Shown one piece after another: positions 15,317 to 23,208 of a stretch of 64,000 nucleotides of DNA. Made by a program: the position numbers and the translations under genes. The stretch is from positions 1-64,000 of the forward strand of contig JBBDSW010000186.1 in the NCBI GenBank assembly GCA_040904745.1. The letters run 5' to 3'. The notes below the pieces were generated by a model. That model ran no database searches, was not told where the DNA came from, and worked only from the letters and a program-made list of their open reading frames with translations. The stretch comes from T1Sed10-7 sp040904745. GTDB taxonomy: Bacteria; Actinomycetota; Nitriliruptoria; Nitriliruptorales; Nitriliruptoraceae. Each line of letters starts with the position of its first letter. The stretch's first letter is position 1.

Positions 15317-16798
15317 ATGACCGAGCAGGGGCTCCACGACGTCCTGATCATCGGAGGCGGCGCGGTCGGCGCCACGCTGGCCCGCAGCCTGTCGCGGTTC
15401 CACCTCGACGTGGTCCTGCTGGAGGCCGAGGCGGAGGTCGGCTTCGGCGTGAGCAAGGCGAACACCGGCATCGTCCACTCGGCGATGCATGCCTCCCCCG
15501 ACACGCTGAAGGGTCGGCTCGAGTACCCGGGGAACCTCGGCTGGCGGCGACTCCACGACGAGCTCGGGTTCGGGTTCAACCCGGTCGGCGAGGTGCTGGT
15601 CGCCACCGACGACGAGGAGCTCGCCAAGATCGAGAAGATCCGGCTCCAAGGGGTCAGCAAGGGCGTCCCCGGCACGCAGCCGTGGAGCGCGGCACGGACC
15701 CGCCAGGCCCAGCCGAACCTCTCCTCCGACATCGTCGGCGCCGTCTGGGCCCCCACAGCTGGCGTGATCAACCCCTACGAGGCCGTCATGCTGGTGGCCG
15801 ACGTCGCGCGACGCAACGGGATCCGGATAGAGACGGAACAGGCGGTCAGCGCGATCGACCCGGTGTCCCCTGAGGACCCGGACGGACCGCTGACCGTGCG
15901 CACGACGACCGCGACCTGGCGCGGCCGCTACGTCGTCAACGCGGCCGGGCTGTTCGCGGACGAGATCGCCGAGATGGCCGGTGTCCGCGACTTCGTGATC
16001 ACCCCCCGAAAGGGTGAGGAGTACCTGCTCGACCGGCGACTCGAGGGACTGGTCACGAGCATCATCTTCCCGTGCCCGTCGCCGATCTCGAAGGGGACGC
16101 TGGTCAACCCGACCGTCGATGGCACCATCATGATCGGCCCGACCGCACAGACCGTCGACGACAAGCGCGACGTCACCACCTCCGAGGAGGGGGCAGCCCA
16201 GGTCTTCGCCAACGCCCGCAAGCTCGTACCGGTGATCAGCGAGCGGGATGTCATCGCGGAGTTCGCCGGGCTCAGGCCCGTGTCCGACACCGAGGACTTC
16301 ATCGTCGGCCCGACGGAGCGGCACGGCTTCATCAACGCCGCGGGGATCCAGTCGCCGGGGCTGACCGCAGCGCCGGCGCTGGCGGAGATGCTGGTCGACA
16401 TCCTCGCCGACGAGGGCCTGGAACTCGAGGAGAAGGACACCTGGGACCCCACGGTGCCACACCCGGTGCACTTCTCCGGCCTGTCCACCGACGCCCAGCA
16501 GGCACTCGCCCGTGAGGACCCGCGTTACGCCCAACTGGTGTGCCGTTGCGAGGTGATCACCGAGGCCGAGATACGCGACGCCATGGCTCGTGGCGCCCAC
16601 ACCCTCGACGGGCTCAAGTTCCGGACCCGGGCGGGGATGGGCCGTTGCCAGGGCGGCTTCTGCACGTGGCCATGCATGGAACTGCTCGCCGAGCACCAAC
16701 GGATCGCGGTCACCGAGGTGACCAAGCGCGGAGGCGGCAGCTGGATCGTGACCGAGCGTCACGACCAACCATCCGAGCGCGTGACCACGGAAGGGTGA
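15317..16798 (+). CDS. FAD-dependent oxidoreductase, GlpA-like with C-terminal [2Fe-2S] domain
   Basis: A 493-residue flavoenzyme of the DAO/glycerol-3-phosphate dehydrogenase superfamily. The FAD-binding motif VLIIGGGAVGATLARSLSRF is at residues ~9-28, the substrate domain contains SKANTGIVHSAMHASP and RKGEEYLLDRRL, and residues ~410-470 form a BFD-like iron-sulfur domain with cysteines in LVCRCEVITEAEI and MGRCQGGFCTWPCM. It is the first gene of a three-gene operon with a second flavoprotein and a DUF1667 protein, an arrangement known for GlpA-type dehydrogenases that pass electrons to quinone or another carrier. GGAAGG is 7 nt before ATG. Whether glycerol 3-phosphate or another 2-hydroxyacid is oxidised is unresolved. 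Confidence 0.88.
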   Translation: MTEQGLHDVLIIGGGAVGATLARSLSRFHLDVVLLEAEAEVGFGVSKANTGIVHSAMHASPDTLKGRLEYPGNLGWRRLHDELGFGFNPVGEVLVATDDEELAKIEKIRLQGVSKGVPGTQPWSAARTRQAQPNLSSDIVGAVWAPTAGVINPYEAVMLVADVARRNGIRIETEQAVSAIDPVSPEDPDGPLTVRTTTATWRGRYVVNAAGLFADEIAEMAGVRDFVITPRKGEEYLLDRRLEGLVTSIIFPCPSPISKGTLVNPTVDGTIMIGPTAQTVDDKRDVTTSEEGAAQVFANARKLVPVISERDVIAEFAGLRPVSDTEDFIVGPTERHGFINAAGIQSPGLTAAPALAEMLVDILADEGLELEEKDTWDPTVPHPVHFSGLSTDAQQALAREDPRYAQLVCRCEVITEAEIRDAMARGAHTLDGLKFRTRAGMGRCQGGFCTWPCMELLAEHQRIAVTEVTKRGGGSWIVTERHDQPSERVTTEG

Positions 16799-16801
16799 GA
16801 G

Positions 16802-18079
16802 GTGCCGATCACCGCCGAACCACGCCATCTCCTTCGCCGCTACGACGTGACGATCGTCGGCGCCGGCCCCGCAGGACTGGCTGCCGCGACCGGCGCCCGG
16901 GACCAGGGGGCCGAACGCATCCTCCTCGTCGACCGTGATCCAGAGCCGGGCGGCATCCTCCTGCAGTGCATCCACTCCGGGTTCGGACTCCACGCCTTCA
17001 AGGAGGACGTCACCGGGCCGGAGTACGCCCATCTCGCCCTCGAGCAGGTGGTCGAGCGGGACGTCGACATCCTGACCAACGCCTACGTCACCGACGTCAG
17101 CCGCGAACGGCGCGTGAAGCTCATGTCGCCATCCACCGGGGTGACGACGGTGGACACCGGCTCCCTGGTGATCGCCACCGGAGCGCGGGAACGCACACGC
17201 GCGCAGATCAAGATCCCCGGGGAGCGTCCCTCCGGTGTCATGACCGCAGGCCTCGCGCAGAAGATGGTCAACCTCCATGGCTACCTCCCCGGGCGTCGCG
17301 CGGTCATCCTGGGCTCGGGGGACATCGGGATGATCATGGCCCGGCGGCTGACGCTGGAAGGGGTCGAGGTCGCCGGCGTCTTCGAGCTCCTGCCCTATGC
17401 CAGCGGACTCAACCGCAACGTCGTGCAGTGCCTGCAGGACTTCGACATCCCGCTGCACCTGTCGACCACGGTCGTCGACATCCACGGTCGCAACCGCGTC
17501 GAAGGCGTGACCCTGGCCCCGGTGGATGCGGACCGCCGACCGCTGATGGACCAGGCCTTCGACGTCGAGTGCGACACGCTCCTGTTGTCGATCGGCCTCA
17601 TCCCGGACGCGGAGCTGGCACGCCAGCTCGACCTCCGGCTCGACCCGCGGACCGGGGGTCCCGTGGTCTCCAGCACGATGGAGACCTCCATGCCGGGGGT
17701 CTTCGCCGCCGGCAACAACCTCCACATCAACGACCTCGCGGACTGGGTCAGCCTGGAGGCCGATGTCGCGGGTGCCGCCGCCGGTGACGTCGCGCTCGGA
17801 CGGAAGCGGGCGCGACAGGACGTGACGGTCACGCCGGGGACCAACGTCGCCTACGTCGTCCCGCACACCCTGTCGACGGAACGCTCGCAGACCGTCTCCT
17901 TCCGGGTGAAGGAGCCGATCTACGGCGACACCATCCTGCGTCTCGGCGAGGCCCATCGCCGCAAGGTCCGTGCGGTGGTCCCCCCGGAGATGGTGACGAT
18001 GAAGGTGGCACCGAAGCTGCTCGAGGGCTGGGCCGGGGACACGCTCCGGGTGGATGCCACCCCGGCCGAGGAGGCGTGA
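16802..18079 (+). CDS. FAD/NAD-dependent oxidoreductase, second subunit of the GlpA-like complex
   Basis: A 425-residue pyridine-nucleotide-disulfide-type flavoprotein. FAD motif DVTIVGAGPAGLAAATGARD is near residues 14-33, the NAD motif RRAVILGSGDIGMIMARRLT near 162-181, and the second FAD motif around MPGVFAAGNNLHINDLADW near 300. It starts with GTG 16802, 3 nt after the previous stop, with AAGGG further upstream. Its size and neighbours match the companion flavoprotein that is co-transcribed with GlpA-like and DUF1667 proteins. It has no redox-active CxxC pair. Confidence 0.86.
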   Translation: MPITAEPRHLLRRYDVTIVGAGPAGLAAATGARDQGAERILLVDRDPEPGGILLQCIHSGFGLHAFKEDVTGPEYAHLALEQVVERDVDILTNAYVTDVSRERRVKLMSPSTGVTTVDTGSLVIATGARERTRAQIKIPGERPSGVMTAGLAQKMVNLHGYLPGRRAVILGSGDIGMIMARRLTLEGVEVAGVFELLPYASGLNRNVVQCLQDFDIPLHLSTTVVDIHGRNRVEGVTLAPVDADRRPLMDQAFDVECDTLLLSIGLIPDAELARQLDLRLDPRTGGPVVSSTMETSMPGVFAAGNNLHINDLADWVSLEADVAGAAAGDVALGRKRARQDVTVTPGTNVAYVVPHTLSTERSQTVSFRVKEPIYGDTILRLGEAHRRKVRAVVPPEMVTMKVAPKLLEGWAGDTLRVDATPAEEA

Positions 18080-18081
18080 CG

Positions 18082-18543
18082 ATGTCTGACGAGAGCCAGG
18101 CCCCCGCCGACCCCGGAGGGGAACAGGACGTGGACGAGCGGGTGGAGACCTTCACCTACCTGTGCACGATCTGTCCCCTCGGCTGCCGGCTCGAGGTGGA
18201 TGCCATCGACGGCGACGTCATCGAGGTCCGTGGCTTCGGGTGCAAGCGAGGGAAGCGCTACGGCACCCAGGAGCATCAGGACCCCCGGCGGGCGGTCTCG
18301 ACCACCGTCTGGCTGCACGGCGGACCGACCGAGCGTCTCCCGGTGCGGGCGCGCGAGCCCGTCCCCAAGGACCGGGTGCGGGACTTCGTCGACGCCCTGG
18401 CCGGACTCGTGGTCGAGGCACCGGTGTCCTTCGGCGCGGTGCTGGCCACCGACGTGGCCGGGACCGGCATCGATCTCGTGGCGACCCGGGAGGTCGCCCG
18501 CACGCCGACCGCGGGGGGGCTCACGGTCTCCAGCACGCGCTGA
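18082..18543 (+). CDS. DUF1667 domain protein, small third subunit of the GlpA-like operon
   Basis: A 153-residue protein with the DUF1667 cysteine pattern: CTICPLGC near residues 29-36 and FGCKRGKRYG near 53-62, four cysteines that could hold an iron-sulfur or metal centre. DUF1667 genes characteristically follow GlpA-like flavoenzymes and are thought to act as a small electron-transfer or assembly subunit. ATG 18082 is chosen because GAGGAGG lies 7 nt upstream; a GTG two codons earlier overlaps the previous stop. The product is acidic at its N-terminus and soluble. Confidence 0.85.
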   Translation: MSDESQAPADPGGEQDVDERVETFTYLCTICPLGCRLEVDAIDGDVIEVRGFGCKRGKRYGTQEHQDPRRAVSTTVWLHGGPTERLPVRAREPVPKDRVRDFVDALAGLVVEAPVSFGAVLATDVAGTGIDLVATREVARTPTAGGLTVSSTR

Positions 18544-18564
18544 GCGCCACCGGGGCGCGGCCGG

Positions 18565-18586
18565 ACCGCCGCGGGACCGCGGCGGT
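18565..18586. terminator. Bidirectional terminator-like hairpin
   Basis: ACCGCCGCGG, then GA, then CCGCGGCGGT, a perfect inverted repeat with 10-base arms. It lies in the 49 bp between the convergent DUF1667 and glutamate dehydrogenase genes. No T tract is present on either side, as is usual in very GC-rich genomes. Confidence 0.65.
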
Positions 18587-18592
18587 GGGGCC

Positions 18593-19858
18593 TCAGCGGT
18601 CCATGTCGGCGAACAGGCTCTCCGTGCCGGTCGCATCCATCGCGGAGCTCAAGCGTTCGATCGCATGGACGTAGGCCGCCGTACGGAGCTTGAGTCCCCT
18701 GGCGTCCGCCAGGGCGAGCACGGCGTCGGTCTCCGCCAGCATCCGCTCCTCGAGCCGCTCGCGCACCGTGTCCGCACTCCAGCGGTCGCCGGTGCGGTTG
18801 GCGACCCACTCGAACCAGCTGACCGTGACCCCGCCGGCGTTCAGGAGGATGTCGGGGACGACCTCCACCCCGGCTTCGTCCAGCAGCCGGTCCCCGTCCG
18901 CGGTCACCGGTCCGTTGGCCACCTCGAACACCACGCGGGCACGCACGTCGCGGGCGTTGCCGGCGTGGATGGCGCCCTCCAAGGCAGCCGGGATCACGAC
19001 GTCGACCTCGAGGGTGAGCAGGTCAGGGGGGTCGAGCGCCTCCGTCCCGGGCGCTCCCGCGAGCGACCCCGTGGTGTCCTTGTGCTTGCGCAGCGTCCCG
19101 ACATCGAGTCCGCCGGCCGCGTACACCGCCGCCGAGGAGTCGCTGGCGGCGACCACCCGCCATCCGGCGGAATCGAGGTGAGCGGCCAACTGCGAGCCCG
19201 CGTTGCCGAAGCCCTGGACCGCCGCGGTGGGATGCCGGATGTCATCCAACAGGCGCGCCTGCACCGCGAGGATCACGTGGAAGGCCCCATCGGCGGTCGC
19301 GCTGGAGCGGCCAGGGATGCCGCCGAGCGCGAGTGGCTTGCCGGTGAGCGCGCCGGGCGCATGCCCCCGGTGGATCTTCGCGTACTCGTGCGCCATCCAG
19401 CCCATCACGAGCTCGTTCGTGCCGACGTCCGGGGCCGGGATGTCGACATCCGGTCCGATCACGTCCACGACGGCGGCGAGGTAGCCGCGCGACAACCGCT
19501 CCAGCTCGGCGGCCGACAGCTCCTTGGGGTCGACGGCGACGCCTCCCTTGCCGCCGCCGAACGGCAGTCCCATGACCGCGGTCTTGAAGGTCATCCAGAA
19601 CGCGAGGGTCGTGACCTCCGCGGCGGTGACGGCCGGGTGGAAGCGGATCCCGCCCTTTGCCGGCCCGCGCGTGTCGTCGTAGCGGACCCGGTAGCCGGAG
19701 AAGATCCTGAGCCGACCGTCATCCATCCGGACCGGTATGGACACCTTGAGCGACGATGCCGGGTGGGCCAGGCGCTCACAGGCGTCGTCCGAGAGCGCGG
19801 CATGCTCCAGGGCTTCCTGGAAGCGGATGACGGCATCTTCGAGCAGATCATCGGTCAC
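18593..19858 (-). CDS. Glu/Leu/Phe/Val dehydrogenase (glutamate dehydrogenase type)
   Basis: A 421-residue NAD(P)-dependent amino-acid dehydrogenase. The catalytic domain shows YRVRYDDTRGPAKGGIRFHP and GLPFGGGKGGVAVDPKELS (the K-rich glutamate-binding region) and PDVDIPAPDVGTNELVMGWM. The nucleotide domain shows AAVQGFGNAGSQLAAHL, and the C-terminus includes PDILLNAGGVTVSWFEWVAN. The length and PxGGxKGG context favour glutamate dehydrogenase over leucine dehydrogenase. The GTG at 19858 has AAGGTGG 6 nt upstream; the longer frame to 20041 is antisense overlap with the upstream gene. It is the last gene of the fatty-acid modification operon, 19 bp after the methyltransferase gene. Confidence 0.88.
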   Translation of the reverse strand: MTDDLLEDAVIRFQEALEHAALSDDACERLAHPASSLKVSIPVRMDDGRLRIFSGYRVRYDDTRGPAKGGIRFHPAVTAAEVTTLAFWMTFKTAVMGLPFGGGKGGVAVDPKELSAAELERLSRGYLAAVVDVIGPDVDIPAPDVGTNELVMGWMAHEYAKIHRGHAPGALTGKPLALGGIPGRSSATADGAFHVILAVQARLLDDIRHPTAAVQGFGNAGSQLAAHLDSAGWRVVAASDSSAAVYAAGGLDVGTLRKHKDTTGSLAGAPGTEALDPPDLLTLEVDVVIPAALEGAIHAGNARDVRARVVFEVANGPVTADGDRLLDEAGVEVVPDILLNAGGVTVSWFEWVANRTGDRWSADTVRERLEERMLAETDAVLALADARGLKLRTAAYVHAIERLSSAMDATGTESLFADMDR

Positions 19859-19877
19859 CGCGACCACCTTCCGCGCG

Positions 19878-20981
19878 TCAGTTGGGTCGCACGAAACGGT
19901 AGTGGGACACGTGCCACTCGTCGCCCCCGGCGAAGGCGAAGAGCTCCTCGCAGGCGATCGTGAACACCCGCCAACGCTCGAACGCGGCGCGTGGCCCGGT
20001 CGGTCCATCGGCGTGCGCGAGCAGCTGGATCGCACGCGCACGACCGTCGTCGAGACGCTGCAACCAGGCCCGAAGCGTGCGGGCGTAATGGGTGCCGGAG
20101 ACCGCCCACCGCTCCTCGATGGCCAGGTCGCGCACGCTCAGCAGCAACAGGTCGTGTGACGGCATGAGCCCGCCGGTGAAGAAGTGGCGGGCCATCCAGT
20201 CGGCGGCACCGCCTTGCTCGAAGGGATAGGCCTCCGAACGGTGGCTGAAGACGTGGACGAACAGCGCTCCTCCGGGCCGCAGCCACGTCGCGATCCGCTC
20301 GGTCAGCAGCCGATGGTTGCGGACGTGCTCGAACACCTCGACGGCGACGACCCGATCGAACGCTTCCGGACGGACGACCTCGGCGTGGTCGCCGGGGCCT
20401 CCGTGTGGGCCCGCGCCGGCGCCGAGCCGGTTCACGTCCGCGGTGAGGACCTGCACGTTGTCCAGCCCGCGGGCAGCCGCCTGCTTCTCGATGTACTCCC
20501 GCTGCGTGCGGGAGTTCGACACGGCCACGATCCGCGACGACGGGTAGGCCCTGGCCATCCAGAGGGTCAACGATCCCCAACCGCATCCGAGCTCGAGCAC
20601 GTCCTGGCCGTCGACGAGGCCGGCACGGGAAGCGGTCAGGGTCAGCATCGCCTCTTCGGCCGCCGCGAGCGTGTCCACGCCTGCCGGCCAGTAACCGGAC
20701 GAGTACTTCAGCTGTGGTCCGAGCATCAGCGCGAACAGCTCGGTCGGGACCTCGTAGTGCTGCTGGTTGGCCTGCGCCGTGTCGATGGCGACCGGAGCAG
20801 CCGCCAGCGCCGCGAGCAGCTCCCGCCCACGAGCGTCGCGCTCCTCCACGCTGCCCGCGGTGATCGTCGCACGACGTCGACGCAGCAGCAGGCGGATCGC
20901 CCGGCGCAGCAACGGATCCGGTACGACGCCGCGATCGATCACGGCGTCGATCAGCCGCGCAGACAACGTCGGTTCGCTCAT
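19878..20981 (-). CDS. SAM-dependent methyltransferase, CFA-synthase-like
   Basis: A 367-residue class I methyltransferase of the cyclopropane/mycolic-acid methyltransferase group. The N-terminal helical part includes QANQQHYEVPTELFALMLGP and LKYSSGYWP, resembling substrate entry regions of CFA synthases; the SAM motif is DVLELGCGWGSLTLWMARAY. The conserved C-terminal region has ERWRVFTIACEELFAFAGGD. ATG 20981 overlaps the stop of the upstream CFA synthase gene in an ATGA, so the two are translationally coupled. A related but diverged second enzyme in one operon suggests sequential modification of membrane lipid acyl chains. Confidence 0.82.
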   Translation of the reverse strand: MSEPTLSARLIDAVIDRGVVPDPLLRRAIRLLLRRRRATITAGSVEERDARGRELLAALAAAPVAIDTAQANQQHYEVPTELFALMLGPQLKYSSGYWPAGVDTLAAAEEAMLTLTASRAGLVDGQDVLELGCGWGSLTLWMARAYPSSRIVAVSNSRTQREYIEKQAAARGLDNVQVLTADVNRLGAGAGPHGGPGDHAEVVRPEAFDRVVAVEVFEHVRNHRLLTERIATWLRPGGALFVHVFSHRSEAYPFEQGGAADWMARHFFTGGLMPSHDLLLLSVRDLAIEERWAVSGTHYARTLRAWLQRLDDGRARAIQLLAHADGPTGPRAAFERWRVFTIACEELFAFAGGDEWHVSHYRFVRPN

Positions 20982-22312
20982 GCGCCGACCTGCTCGGGGC
21001 GCCACGCCGGCAGGTCCGCCTCGCGCACCGGTACCAGGTGGCGACCGTACGGGTGGGTTCCCAGCGTGCCGTTCATCGGGCGGGTGAGGACCAGCTGCAG
21101 ATCGCTCAGGTAGCGGGCCAGGAACGCTCCCTCGCAGTAGGCGAGGTAGAACTCCCACATCCGCACGAACCGGTCGTCGAAGCCGAGTGCCCGGACCTCC
21201 GAGGCGTTGGCCAGGAACCGCTCGCGCCACCGCCGGAGCGTCTCCGCGTAGTGGACGCCGATGTTGTCGAGCTCCTCGACGTACAGCTCGCCGCTGCGAC
21301 CCATCGCACCGCTCATCGCCTCCAGGGAGGGCAGGTGGCCACCGGGGAAGATGTAGCGCTGGATGAAGTCGGGCCGGGCCTTGTACGCGTCGTAACGCTG
21401 TTCAGGGATCGTGATGACCTGGATCGCGGCGAGCCCATCGGCCGCCAGCAGACGGTCGATCGTGGCGAAGTACGTCTCCAGGTAGCGGTGCCCGACCGCC
21501 TCCAACATCTCGATCGAGACGATGCGGTCGTAGCGGCCCTCGACCTCGCGATAGTCGCGCAGCTCGATGGAGATCTGCGCTTCCAGGCCGGCCTCGCGTA
21601 CCCGCTGGCGGGCGTAGCTCGCCTGCTGATCGCTGAGGGTGATACCGGTCACCCGGCAGCCGTACTCCTGGGCGGCGAACAGGGCGAAGCCACCCCAGCC
21701 GCATCCGATCTCCAGCACGTGGCTGTCGGCGTCGATCCGGATCCGCTCGGCGAGGCGACGGTACTTCGCCTCCTGGGCCTCCTCCAGCGTGGCCGAAGGT
21801 GAGGGGAAGAACGCGGAGGAGTACGTCATCGTCTCGTCGAGGAACAGCTCGTAGAACGCGTTGGAGAGGTCGTAGTGGGCCGCGATGTTGCGTCGCGAAC
21901 GACCGAGCCGGTTCGCCCGCCCCGCGTGGATGATGCGGTCGGAGGCGATGTTCGCCACGGCCGCGGGCGTGATCCGCTTGAGCGCCCCGCGGTTCGCGAT
22001 CACGATGCGGATCAGGGACACGAGGTCGGAGGAGGACCACTCTCCCTGCATATAGGACTCACCGACGCCGACGGTCGCCCCGTGCAGCAGGCGGGTGAAG
22101 AAGCGCCAGTCGTGGACGTGGATGCGCGAGGACAGCTCGCTGCCGGTGTCGCCGAAGGTGCGTCGACGTCCGTCGGGCAGGACCACCTCGACGTTGCCGA
22201 CCACGAGCTGTGCGAGCATCTCGGCGACGGTGTGTTGGGCCCGACGCTCAGCCGGCGTCGGCTCTCGGACGATGTCGGGCTGCACCGGTGCAGGCAGGGT
22301 GGTCGGATCCAT
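20978..22312 (-). CDS. cfa: Cyclopropane-fatty-acyl-phospholipid synthase family protein
   Basis: A 444-residue enzyme transferring a methylene or methyl group from S-adenosylmethionine to unsaturated fatty acids in phospholipids. Typical elements are GVGESYMQGEWSSSDLVSLI, RRNIAAHYDLSNAFYELFLD, MTYSSAFF, the SAM motif VLEIGCGWGGFALFAAQEYG, ITLSDQQASYARQRVREAG and the C-terminal SVRMWEF-like segment RFVRMWEFYLAYCEGAFLAR. ATG 22312 has GGGGGAG immediately upstream; the longer frame is not conserved. It lies between a DUF1365 gene and a second methyltransferase gene in a neighbourhood that recurs in many bacteria. The product could be cyclopropane or methyl-branched (tuberculostearate-like) acids. 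Confidence 0.88.
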   Translation of the reverse strand: MDPTTLPAPVQPDIVREPTPAERRAQHTVAEMLAQLVVGNVEVVLPDGRRRTFGDTGSELSSRIHVHDWRFFTRLLHGATVGVGESYMQGEWSSSDLVSLIRIVIANRGALKRITPAAVANIASDRIIHAGRANRLGRSRRNIAAHYDLSNAFYELFLDETMTYSSAFFPSPSATLEEAQEAKYRRLAERIRIDADSHVLEIGCGWGGFALFAAQEYGCRVTGITLSDQQASYARQRVREAGLEAQISIELRDYREVEGRYDRIVSIEMLEAVGHRYLETYFATIDRLLAADGLAAIQVITIPEQRYDAYKARPDFIQRYIFPGGHLPSLEAMSGAMGRSGELYVEELDNIGVHYAETLRRWRERFLANASEVRALGFDDRFVRMWEFYLAYCEGAFLARYLSDLQLVLTRPMNGTLGTHPYGRHLVPVREADLPAWRPEQVGA

Positions 22313-22374
22313 GCTCCCCCCTCTCGAGTGGCGGTGTCGACGGCACGGCACGGGGGCGGACGGCTCGTACCGGC

Positions 22375-23208
22375 TCATCCGGCCCCTCCCTGTTCGTGGT
22401 CGTCCCGTGTCGGGATGGGGCGAGCAGGACGGCGGGTGGCCACGGCCCCCGGAGGAGGAGACGGTTTGCGGTGGAAGGTGACCCGTCGGAGGGCCAGACG
22501 CAGCGCCTGGAGGTGGATGAGTAGCACGGTGCGCAGCGGCTGCAACGGGTAGCGGGCCAGCGTGCGCCAGAGCGTGGCCGTGGTGAACGGGCGGCGACTG
22601 CCGGTCTGGGTCGCATCGAAGACGACGTGATCGCCGTCTCGGACCTCGATGTGAGCGACCAGACGATCGGGGCGGAGCACGAAGCTGAAGCGGTAGGTGA
22701 GCCCGTCGACCGGGAGGAACGGCGACACGTGGAGTCGTTTCGCGGCCGCCGCATGGACGAGGCCCCCCGGCGCTTCCGTGAGCTCGTCGAGCAGGTACCA
22801 GTAGGACTCTCCGAAGGTGTTGCGCACCTCGGCGACGACGAGCGCGATGGACCCGTCCGCCCGGTGGCAGAACCACCAGCTGACGGGATCGAAGACGTGT
22901 CCCAGCACCCGGAGGTTGGCCAGCACCCGGACGGGACCGTCGGGGAGCTCGGTCCCCTGCTCGGCCAACCAGTGGGCGAGCTTGGCCCGCACCGGCAGGT
23001 CAGCGGTGCCGAGGTGATCGCGGTCTTGGAACCGCACCGGTGCCGTCCGTCGGTACCCGAAGCCACGGACCTCGCGCTCGAGCGATGGCAGCTCGTCGAC
23101 GTCGAGGAGCGCATGGAAGGTGCGGTAACGGAAGGTCCGTGCCACCTCGGCGTCACGGCGGTGCCGGACCCAACCGACGTAGAGCCCAGAAGCACGCTCG
23201 GCAGCCAT
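22375..23208 (-). CDS. DUF1365 family protein
   Basis: A 277-residue protein of the DUF1365 family, recognised by GWVRHRRDAEVARTFRYRTF near the N-terminus, HVFDPVSWWFCHRADGSIAL near residue 105 and AKRLHVSPFLPVDGLTYRFS near 165. Members always occur with FAD-dependent oxidoreductases and CFA-type enzymes, and their biochemical role is unknown. ATG 23208 shares one base with the stop of the upstream oxidoreductase gene (TGATG), indicating coupled translation. The C-terminal 60 residues are basic and may lie along the membrane. Confidence 0.85.
   Translation of the reverse strand: MAAERASGLYVGWVRHRRDAEVARTFRYRTFHALLDVDELPSLEREVRGFGYRRTAPVRFQDRDHLGTADLPVRAKLAHWLAEQGTELPDGPVRVLANLRVLGHVFDPVSWWFCHRADGSIALVVAEVRNTFGESYWYLLDELTEAPGGLVHAAAAKRLHVSPFLPVDGLTYRFSFVLRPDRLVAHIEVRDGDHVVFDATQTGSRRPFTTATLWRTLARYPLQPLRTVLLIHLQALRLALRRVTFHRKPSPPPGAVATRRPARPIPTRDDHEQGGAG

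Noticed and set aside
15269..17956. Minus-strand frame of ~895 codons
   Set aside because: Antisense to the two flavoprotein genes, whose FAD motifs and Shine-Dalgarno sites are clear.
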